Positions 55,267-64,000 of a stretch of DNA of 64,000 bases are shown here, piece by piece. The notes under the pieces are model-generated. The model saw only the letters and a program-made list of their open reading frames with translations. It made no database searches and was not told the DNA's origin. Within the stretch, counting starts at the first letter, position 1; the number at the start of each line of letters is the position of its first letter. Origin of the DNA: Anastatus disparis (lineage: Eukaryota; Arthropoda; Insecta; Hymenoptera; Eupelmidae); NCBI GenBank assembly GCA_017163975.1, contig JAFFSR010000136.1, forward strand, positions 5,949,501 to 6,013,500. The letters run 5' to 3'. The position numbers were made by a program, and so were the translations under genes.

Positions 55267-58200
55267 GTTAGTCTCCATATATTATTAACATCAATTATCT
55301 TTTCATTAAACTATTTTTTACTTATTTTATTATTTCAATATCCGCTAATAAATATAAACTTATTTATCTTTTATTTCATCAAATAATTACTAAAATAAAT
55401 CAAAAGTTTTAAATTATTTTTCATATTTCATATTAATGTACTTTCATGTGTAAAGTTGTTATTAATACAAAATAACTCGTCTTAAAATGGTTATAAAAAA
55501 ATTCTTTTTTTTAATTATAACTTGTTATTTTAAATTATGGAATATCTAATATTACAAAATTTTATACATTGTATCTTGAAAAATATATTTTATATCAATG
55601 TTAACTTAATGGAATTAAGAAAACTATTTATCTTGCAATGACATTGGCACAATTATACAATTGCTAATAAAATGATGAACGGAATTTTCAAATGTTATTA
55701 ATGAAATTCTTTCATTTTCATTATTATTTTCACGTCACTGGGATTATTTTATTAATGACACAAAATATCTAGTTTAAAATGTGTTTGTCTTTTAAATTAT
55801 GAGAATAAGTATAAATTTTTAATGACTTTTTTTATTAAAAATTTAACAATACGATTAAAACTTATTAGTATAATCAATATAATAGAAAGTTAGATATATT
55901 TGTACGTACGTATGAATTTAAAAAGCGTAAAAATTTTCACAATTTTTGTACAATATCTCTATTATGTTGTTATGTCAAAACTGTTAATAATAATAGTATT
56001 GAATAATGTAGAAAGTAGGTCAAATAACATTATTACATTGAACAAAATCGAATCTATACTATTTGCGTAAAATAATTTTACTTGTTTATCTCAAAAGAAA
56101 TTTAATTAAATTAAAAATAGAAGAAAAGAAATTTATTTTTTTTTATATAAATATATTATTTATATTTATTTTTGATACTTGTTTCTGTTGAACAATAGTG
56201 TAACTGTAAAGCGTATCAAAAGTTTTTTATATTCTCATATAAGATTTAAGGTATAAATTTAAGCTCTGTACAATCAAAATAGCAACGGAACACTTTAAAG
56301 TATTTTAGTACCAATCCCTTGAAAAGTTTTGCAATAAAATGAAAAGAGACAATGTTATTACATATAATTGTAGTCAGTAGTCGCTTTGAAGCTCATCAGT
56401 ATTAAAGTATACAAGAGGACTGGAGTAATATTTAAACAAAAAGTTATATTCGAGCTGAATTTTAAATATCTTGAAAAATCAAGTTACCATTATTTAAATT
56501 CTTACAACATTTACTTTTGGTTCTTACGAATAAACTAATATAGAAATTAGGCGCACATCTTTCTACTAGAATAAGGTCTTCAGTGGCTCACTCGATAGAG
56601 CGATGGACTCGTAACTCGAGAGCCTGAGTTCGGATCCCGCTCTCAGCCGAATGATCTAAGCACCACTTTTCGTCACATGTGCTTTAATCACAAACACACT
56701 GAAAACCTCCGTCGCTAATTAGCATTGCAACGATAGCGTAAATACAGCGACATTAAATAAAATAAAAAAATATGTTCTTTATTCTATAATCTTAAAAATG
56801 TTTTCATATTTAACAATTAAAACTATAATATTGAAAATTTAAAAATTTTCTTAACTAAAAATTATGTTATAAAATTTGAAATTTTTTGGTCAATATTTTA
56901 TTTGAAGAACTGAAAATAAAATTCTTGTAATAATTGTGAAACTCTTGACTTCTGAAAGTTTAGATTTTAGTATTCTCAGCAGAATGTATTCTCTAATTTC
57001 TTAAATTAAAAAAAATACTCTGTAATTTAAGTATATCATATTTTTCTGCACATATTTTTACGTAATATTACTGTGCTAACAAAGGTAATATTTTTGTTAT
57101 TTTCTTTATTAAGATATTATCATTGTACGAGCACAATCTTCAATTATAATTATTGATGAATTTCTTGTAGATAACAAAATTACGTAAGTTATGATAGATA
57201 AATTATTGCGAACTTAGACTTTATATATCGTTTTAAAACATACACACAAAACGAATATAATCTTAATTATAAAATTGATATATCTTTTAATAATATGATA
57301 AATGTATTTGTTTTAAATAAATGAAGGCCATTTTATTTTATAAAAATATAATTGCTTGTTAGCAATTTTCAATTGTATAATCATTAGTTATACAAGTGCA
57401 TATTTCTATATACTTCAGAATGTGTCGCAACAGAGGCATATAATTCATTATTATAAATTATTGTATTAATTATTATAATTATGAATGCAAAGTATTATTT
57501 GATTAATTTGAAAATTTTTAAAAATAAATCGAAAATACTTGTTAACTTATATACTTGATATCGTATTAATTATATGAATTACTAATAATATTAATAAAAG
57601 AAGTTATTATAAATAAAAATATTAACTGTTTTGAAATATACATTTTCATTTATTTACGACAATAAATAACTTGCAGTAATTGATTAACATGTATCAGAAA
57701 TTGTTTAAATAACATGAGAACTGATAATAATTTACGTAACAAAATATGCTTCCAACAAGTAATATTAATTTTCCATTTTAAACAAATAAACTACAGAACA
57801 TAACAAAGAAAGAGAAGCCATTGAGAAACGAAACCATAACACACTTCAGCAATAGAAATAATTCTATCAAAAACCGTATATACGATTCCTATCGTTTTAT
57901 AACATTTTTTTACAAAAGACTTTGCGAGCGCTGGATAACGATAGGTTCTCTCGTTTATTTTATTTTCTTTTTTTTTTTTTTAGAAAACTCGATAAAAAAA
58001 GTATAAAAGAGAATCTCTTTCGCGAAGGCGTCATTGAAAAGCAGTTTTACGCACATACACAAAACTTATCTATGATAATAATCTTCCTCATGTATGAACA
58101 CGTTTGCTTTTTGCGATGAGTGGAAAGTTCTACATAACGACTTAGATATAAAATCTATTTATGTTTAGTTCACAATGTATAAGCATATATAAAAAAAAAT

Positions 58201-61200
58201 CTTTTCGACTCAAGCTTTTTTTGACACCTTTATATTCTTTGTGTTTCTAAATCTAATGACTGGATATGTGTCGAGGACATCCGTAAATAATCATTTTTTT
58301 CTTCCGTCTTTATTTTTTTTGCAACTATTCGCGAGTCTCTTAATTTGAATTTCAAAATGATCTGTCTATTTATACATTGCGAGAAACATACAATTATTTC
58401 GTACGCATTATTATTGTCATTGTAAATTTTGCACTCGTGCCTTAATGATATACGTACATCATTTAATGATAATTTATTCAAATATTAAAATTATTAAAAA
58501 ATTTTTATAAACTTTTTTTTATTTTTCGCAGATTTTTATTTTAATTTAAACTTTGCATTTGACCTACTTTCTATATTTGAGTTGAACTCTAATATTTACA
58601 CTTGAGTTAACATGTAATAACTTAAAAAGTGCTGCATCACTTACCGTTTGAAAAAAATAATAAAATTATTTAAGTATATTCTAATTTTAACAACTATGAT
58701 AATTGAACTATTGTAAAAATAAAATTTGCCACAGTCGATAAAAAAATATATTTATATTATAAGATTCAATAAAAACTTTCGAGCTTTAATTTTTTTATCT
58801 GGAAAAAATTCGTACTGAAAAACTCATAATTTTAAGAGATTTTCAAATTTTCATCTTTGTACCATGCATCAATTAAATAAATTAATGAAAATATTAATAT
58901 TTTTACAGATATCAGCTAACATATTTCGTACGTTGCCACCTAGTGAAAATCCAGATTTCGATCCTGAGGAGGACGATCCAACCCTGGAGGCGAGCTGGCC
59001 CCACCTTCAGCTGGTTTATGAGTTCTTTTTACGTTTCCTTGAATCCTCGGATTTCCAGCAAAATATCGGCAAACGAGTTATCGACCAAAAATTTGTTTTA
59101 CAGGTATATATGACATAAGAGAGTTATATTTTAATTAAATTGATATAAAAAAACCACATGTTTAAAATAATTTTATAATTTTTGTTAATATGCCATTTTA
59201 AATTTGAATAGTAGTGATTCAATTACCTTTATTTTGATTTTAAAAATATTAATTAATAGAAAATTTTAATTTATCTTTTTCTGTATTGAATAAATTTTGC
59301 TCATATTAGTAATGTTTATTTAACCTCAAAAGTTCAAGCCAAATTGTACTGAATTAAAAAAAAAAATATTGAAATTAGTAAAAATTTTAATTTAAATATT
59401 TTTATAGAAAACAGCCTAAAGCATGCTAAAATAATATAAAAATGGTTCAGAAAAATGTATTATACTGAACCTTTTATTGAATATTCAATATTAAATATTT
59501 AAATGCAATTATACGTAATTAACTCTTTTAAAACTCTTTTGCAGTATAAAATAATTTATGTACTTGAAAGAGTTTATAAAGACAGAACTAAATGAAACTT
59601 TAAAAATTCATTTGAATGTATTAATTATTTAATTATAATGATTTATTAATATAATTTTTTTTTATTAGTTGTTGGATTTATTCGATTCAGAGGATCCTAG
59701 GGAAAGAGATTTTTTGAAAACTGTCTTACATCGTATCTACGGCAAGTTCCTTGGCCTTCGAGCCTTTATACGCAAACAAATCAACAATATCTTCCTCAGG
59801 TATTTTATTTATTTATTTTTTTATTAATAAATAAAATTTCAACAAATTAACCATCAAAATTATATTTTAACGTATAATTTTTTCTACAGGTTTGTGTATG
59901 AGACGGAACACTTTAATGGAGTTGGTGAACTTCTAGAAATTTTGGGCAGCATTATTAATGGTTTTGCCTTACCTCTTAAAGTTGAACACAAACAGTTTTT
60001 GGTCAAGGTGAATTTCATATATAATATATATTTATTAATAATGCACTTAAGTATAATTTTTTGTTAGCTAAAAGTAAAATGAAACTCTTTTGATAGAAAG
60101 AAACGTTTGTCCATTATTGCAATATTAAGTTCTAAATTTTTTATATTAATTATTATTTTTTTAATTCAAACATAATTATAAACTTTGAATTATTTTTGAA
60201 ATGATAGAAAAATATGTTTTTATCTATGCAAAGGTTAATCTTTATAATATATATATTTTTAATATAAAATCATTCTCATATCTAAAAAAAGACTCATAAA
60301 AATATACAAAATATTGATTAATTAAATATTTAAATTTATTTTATTATCTAAATAATAATTCTTACATTCATTGATACTCAAGTAATCAATTAAAGAATCT
60401 ATAGCATTAGCTGAAATTTTAATCTTGGAATTCTTTGGTTTGTAATATTTGTTGACAACTTATATTTTCTATCCTAAAGTGCATACTTTTTGTGTGTACA
60501 TTAACTCCATTTATAGAAATTGCATAATAACATGAGAATGTTAAGAATTTTGATTAAAACAATATCATTAATTCTTTTATCTTGTGAACGTTCTTAAACA
60601 TAATGTATTTTTTTATTGTAAATACCACTTTATGTTGAATAAAATGTTAATGCAAAATTATTAAAAAATAACTAAAATCGAGTATGGACAAAAAAGGTAA
60701 CAATTAATAAATAATTTTGGTTCTTTTATCGTTTAGTGATTAAAGATTTTTCTTTAATTTTCTCATGGAAAATTCATTTGGATTTGTGCTTTATATGTCC
60801 AAATGACTTTTTATTTATTTTTGGTTTATTTTTAAGCTTGATCAGTCCTTGGAAGATTAACAATACTCAAATGAGTATTAATAAGTGAAACATGGTTCTT
60901 ATACATTCAATTAAATTAAAAAAAAAATGTTTTCAGGTGCTGTTACCATTGCATAAAGTAAAGTGCTTGTCGTTGTATCATGCACAATTAGCTTACTGTG
61001 TGGTACAATTTCTTGAGAAAGATGCTACTTTGACGGAACCAGTCGTACGGGGACTTCTGAAATTCTGGCCTAAGACATGTAGCCAGAAAGAGGTCATGTT
61101 CCTGGGTGAAATCGAAGAGATTCTGGATGTTATAGAACCTAGCCAATTTGTCAGAATCCAAGAACCTTTGTTCAGGCAAATCGCACGTTGTGTTTCGTCT

Positions 61201-62117
61201 CCACACTTCCAAGTTAGTACACATTCAATTGTTTATTTTGAATATAAAATCTATAACTAGAAAATAAAATAAATTTTTTTTTTCTTAGGTTGCTGAGAGA
61301 GCACTTTATTTCTGGAATAATGAGTACATTATGTCGCTAATCGAGGAAAATAACCATGTAATAATGGGAATAATGTTTCCGGCACTGTATAAAATAAGCA
61401 AGGAACATTGGAATCAGACGATCGTGGCGCTTGTTTATAATGTTCTCAAAACATTTATGGAAATGAACAGCAAGCTCTTTGATGATCTTACTGCCAGTTA
61501 TAAGTCTGAAAGGCAAAAGTACGCAATAATTTAAATTTTATTATTCTAATGACTTGTTCAAATAATATTTTTAATAGAGTCTTAAATTTACTAAGTTTCT
61601 AAATTTACAATATTCATTTGAAATATTTTAGAAATATTTAGAAATATTTAAAAAAATTTTTTTAAAATTAATAAAAATACAGAACATAAATTCTATATTT
61701 CTATGAATTTAAATAAATAAAGTATGCAAATTCAATAAGGATAAAAATATTTCTTTAATTTCATGTAATTAGTAATTTAGACTTTCATATTGAAATCTAA
61801 TTTTAGTTCATTTCAATCATTTTATGTTTATGAATCTTTTCTACACTCTTTTATTTTGATAGATTTTTTTGTGAACAATGTTTTTATATTGTATTTAATT
61901 TGGAATCGAAGAAAAGAATAAAATTATCATGAAGAAATACTAAAGATAAATCTTTTTTTCCAGAGAAAAGAAGAGAGAAAAGGAGAGGGAGGAATTGTGG
62001 AAGAGACTGAACGAACTGGAGATGGAACGACGCCAAGCTCTTATAGCACCAGCGCCAGCGCCAACAAACACTCCAGTTCCTGCCTCTACTACACCTGCGA
62101 CGCGTGCTCGCCCCTGA
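55070..62117 (+). CDS. wdb: PP2A B' (B56) regulatory subunit, widerborst / PPP2R5E-like, 7 exons, 5' end missing
   Basis: Join of 55070-55266, 58909-59103, 59669-59799, 59890-60007, 60937-61212, 61289-61518 and 61964-62117; every intron is GT-AG and the phases agree. The product is 433 residues ending in TGA. B56 subunits join the PP2A scaffold and catalytic subunits and recruit substrates carrying LxxIxE motifs. Seen here: the family start [19 protein letters not shown] (residues 1-19), the acidic loop [14 protein letters not shown] (83-96), the groove segment [11 protein letters not shown] (152-162), [22 protein letters not shown], and the end of the repeat fold [12 protein letters not shown], followed by a charged helix and a short Ala/Pro/Thr tail. 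Human PPP2R5E is 467 residues, so about 50 N-terminal residues lie in an exon not recognised here; the first visible exon starts with two bases of a GAT codon. Assignment to the wdb/R5E group rather than the gamma/delta group rests on remembered family sequences. The body of the protein is not in doubt. Confidence 0.96.
55267..58908 (+). other. widerborst intron (3.6 kb) with a SINE insertion
   Basis: Very A+T-rich intron. The only structure I see is the tRNA-derived SINE at 56575-56770. Short open frames at 57821-58119 and 58230-58481 have intronic composition and no recognisable domain. Confidence 0.85.
56575..56770 (+). mobile_element. tRNA-derived SINE, copy C (plus strand, inside a widerborst intron)
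   Basis: Starts ggtcttcagTGGCTCACTCGA (A box 56584-56595) with a B box GTTCGGATCC at 56628-56637. The spacing is that of a tRNA, and the anticodon-loop-like stretch CTCGTAA follows TGGA. The tRNA-like head is followed by a shared non-tRNA body with AGCACCACTTTT...ACATGTGCTTT and AACCTCCGTCGCTAATTAGC, and it ends TAAATACAGCGACATTAAAT plus an A-rich tail. The same body occurs reversed at 41713-41910 and 45139-45334. No clear target-site duplication was found. Confidence 0.85.
58909..59103 (+). CDS. wdb: widerborst visible exon 2 (residues 67-131), acidic loop
   Basis: Acceptor atatttttacag, donor TTACAG|gtatat, 65 whole codons. It encodes [20 protein letters not shown] followed by [27 protein letters not shown], the most conserved B56 segment. 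The loop matches the part of human PPP2R5D where disease substitutions fall (E197, E198, E200, P201, W207). Here E197, E198, P201 and W207 are kept, and the E200 equivalent is Asp. Confidence 0.95.
59104..59668 (+). other. widerborst intron (565 bp)
   Basis: A+T-rich GT-AG intron with nothing else recognisable. Confidence 0.9.
59669..59799 (+). CDS. wdb: widerborst visible exon 3 (residues 132-175), substrate groove
   Basis: Acceptor tttttttattag, donor CTCAG|gtattt inside an Arg codon. It encodes [20 protein letters not shown] and then [20 protein letters not shown]. In B56 gamma the His-Arg-x-Tyr...Arg residues of this segment line the pocket that binds LxxIxE motifs (established knowledge). 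They are all present at 152, 153, 155 and 162. Confidence 0.95.
59890..60007 (+). CDS. wdb: widerborst visible exon 4 (residues 175-214)
   Basis: Acceptor ttttctacag, donor GTCAAG|gtgaat. It completes the split Arg codon and encodes [20 protein letters not shown] followed by [19 protein letters not shown]. The preceding intron is only 90 bp. Confidence 0.95.
60008..60936 (+). other. widerborst intron (929 bp)
   Basis: A+T-rich GT-AG intron. The methionine-led open frame that starts at 60892 upstream of exon 5 is intron read-through, not an alternative start with support. Confidence 0.9.
60937..61212 (+). CDS. wdb: widerborst visible exon 5 (residues 215-306)
   Basis: Acceptor atgttttcag, donor TTCCAA|gttagt, 92 codons. 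It encodes [20 protein letters not shown], the [20 protein letters not shown] segment, [20 protein letters not shown] and ISSPHFQ-type sequence (here VSSPHFQ). The choice of [11 protein letters not shown] and [12 protein letters not shown] favours the R5E/wdb group. Antisense open frames across it are shadows. Confidence 0.95.
61289..61518 (+). CDS. wdb: widerborst visible exon 6 (residues 307-383)
   Basis: Acceptor tttttttcttag, donor CAAAA|gtacgc inside a Lys codon. It encodes [20 protein letters not shown], then [20 protein letters not shown], and ends SYKSERQK. The preceding intron is only 76 bp. It covers the last helical repeats and the start of the basic C-terminal helix. Confidence 0.95.
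61519..61963 (+). other. widerborst intron (445 bp)
   Basis: A+T-rich GT-AG intron with a small direct repeat of TTAGAAATATT near 61629-61650 and nothing else seen. Confidence 0.9.
61964..62117 (+). CDS. wdb: widerborst visible last coding exon 7 (residues 383-433 and stop)
   Basis: Acceptor ctttttttccag. It completes the Lys codon and encodes the charged helix [20 protein letters not shown], typical of the R5A/R5E end, then [20 protein letters not shown] and [10 protein letters not shown] before TGA at 62115-62117. The Ala/Pro/Thr tail does not match the vertebrate R5E tail I remember and looks lineage-specific. A good donor (CTG|gtaaat) sits four bases after the stop, so the exon may end at 62121 with an intron in the 3' UTR. 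Confidence 0.9.
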
Positions 62118-64000
62118 GCTGGTAAATTTCTTTCTGTACTAAGTGTTTAATGCACATACAGGAATGGCAAACTTTTACAAATTCAAAACCTTAAGTTTCT
62201 AAAACATATTTAAAGTGCTGCAATTAATGAATTTGGATATATATGGTAGTGTAGATATATTTAAAAACAGGCTAATCATTAGTTAATAATAATAATATCA
62301 AATATGAATTATTTGATTAAATTATGGATATGCAAAATGAGATCGGAAGTTGTTTTTTTAATAATTTAAATTTAAAGAACTCTAATCACAAGTTTTTTAA
62401 AAATACATTGCGTTCTTTTATTTTTGATGTGTTTATGTGCTTCTATAATAATTATTATAATACGTTAAATAAAATTTAAACATGATTTTTTAATAAAATT
62501 ACATGTACATTTAATTTCATGATTAAGTTGAAATTATTTATCGAAATCATTTTGTAAGTTATATTGTATGATTACTCTTTTAAATATAAAGTTAAAAAGT
62601 TATGTTTAAAGTAGGTTACTACGCAAGTTAAAAATTTCTATTACCTCTTTCGATTGACCCTTAATTGAATGTGAGCAATTATTAAACAGTCCAATTTCAT
62701 AATTTAATAAAACTTCCTTCATTTTTTTGAATTTGAATATAATAGAAAAATAATTCTATTTCTAAAAAAATGTTTTTTTTTACATCAAATACTAAATAGA
62801 AAAAATGTCCCAAAAATTTGGAACTTTAAATATAGTATTATTTACGAAATTGTGTATATAATAATTAGCATTTAGCCAAAAGAATTGTCTATAGAAAACA
62901 ATTTTTTATACTTATAAACAAAAAAGTGACATTATTACATTATATTGATAGCTTAAAGTATCTGGTATATAATTAATAATTTACATTTATTACATGTAAA
63001 ATTAAATATTTTTTTACATGTAATAAATGTATATTCATTTATAGTTTGCAAAAAGAATTCGTGTATTATTTATATAAATATTAAAAATTAAATCACGTTT
63101 TAACGTTCCGAAAATCTTTTTTTTCCATAGAATTGAAAAATGTAACTTTATATGAAACTTATTTGAAGTTAATGCTACAGAATTGTCATCCATTCTTTAG
63201 ATTATTTTATATAATTTTTGTATTGATTTTTTAAAATTTGTTAAGCATTGTATTTTTTATGCCTGTTATTAAAATTTTGATGAGTATTATTTGTATTAAA
63301 AATTAACCACATTTAATTAAGGGCTAAGTGTTTAATTATAAAATTATTTGCGATATAAACATATTCATGTTTTTCTTACGTAAATTGTTTATAATGCAAT
63401 GTTAATATTATTAAGATAGAATGATAAAAATAATAGAAAATGAAAAAAATCACGAAATATGAAAAAGAACCAAATTTATTAACACTTTAAGTTTGTACAA
63501 GATTTTTCATAATTATTTATGGTACTATTTTTTAACACTACTATTTCTAGAATATAAATATTGTACAGATGTCAAGAACTTACTGTAACATTTATTACAA
63601 TTATTATGATTTATATCTCTGTAACAAAGTTAGTTAATGCTTCTTGAATTGATTTAGATAAAAAGTTAATTTTATGTATATACATATTATAAATATCATA
63701 AGAAAAAATAAATTTACATGATGTCTATAATCAAAATTAGATATTTTTTTTTATCACATCCATTCTTTAACTCAACTTATATTTTATGTATTTAATAAAA
63801 AATTATTTTAAAAATCGGATTATTCTCTTATAAATTTTTATGTATGTGGATATAAGCAGATTATTACCAAGCACTGTCTAACTAAATAACTCTAATCACT
63901 TTAATCCGTTTTAAAAGGAGGTACACTGAAAATTATATTTGTTTTTATAATTATACATAATTATTTATGAGATATTTTTGATTAAATAAATTGTTTTGAT
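62118..64000 (+). other. 3' UTR and/or downstream DNA of widerborst, no gene seen
   Basis: A+T-rich. AATAAA hexamers occur at 62468-62473 and 62492-62497 and further on, but this hexamer is frequent by chance in such DNA, so the cleavage site cannot be placed. No open frame has coding composition. Confidence 0.6.

Noticed and set aside
55070..55288. Second plus-strand frame over the first visible widerborst exon
   Set aside because: Shadow frame; the B56 protein occupies the other frame.
60988..61224. Minus-strand open frame across a widerborst exon
   Set aside because: Shadow of the real exon 60937-61212.

Overview
The window is eukaryotic nuclear DNA: strongly A+T-rich (roughly three quarters by eye), full of short simple repeats, with one spliced gene, several decayed transposable elements and no bacterial-style gene packing. 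The one clear gene is a B' (B56/PPP2R5) regulatory subunit of protein phosphatase 2A. Its sequence is closest to the insect widerborst / vertebrate PPP2R5E group, which makes the source an insect. The A+T-rich but CpG-containing background would fit Hymenoptera, but that is inference and not proven.

Layout. Positions 1-55069 hold no coding exon that I can recognise. The first visible widerborst exon starts at an acceptor at 55070 and lacks only about 50 N-terminal residues, so most or all of this stretch is probably the long first intron(s) plus 5' regulatory DNA of that gene. It carries mobile elements: a 212-bp piggyBac-type MITE (10730-10941); a 1.7-kb element with near-perfect 27-bp terminal inverted repeats and an unusual set of iterated CCAGGGG motifs (12923-14630); a broken Ty1/copia gag-pol on the minus strand (15051-16009) with a piggyBac-like end inside it; a degenerate fold-back region (24041-24860); a long-TIR MITE (44282-44690); and two copies of a tRNA-derived SINE (41713-41910, 45139-45334). 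It also carries CpG-richer islets and long GA/TC tracts that look like candidate regulatory DNA, an 80-nt precursor-microRNA-like hairpin at 31577-31656, and a weak candidate pair of minus-strand exons (31606-31624, 30515-30598).

Positions 55070-62117 contain seven exons of widerborst on the plus strand. All splice sites are GT-AG, phases are consistent, and the encoded 433 residues run to a TGA stop. A third SINE copy sits in its first visible intron (56575-56770). Positions 62118-64000 are 3' UTR or downstream DNA with no recognisable gene.

I see no sign of a new multi-gene system. The observations most worth checking are the hairpin, the microexon-like arrangement that overlaps it, the iterated-motif transposon, and the SINE family.
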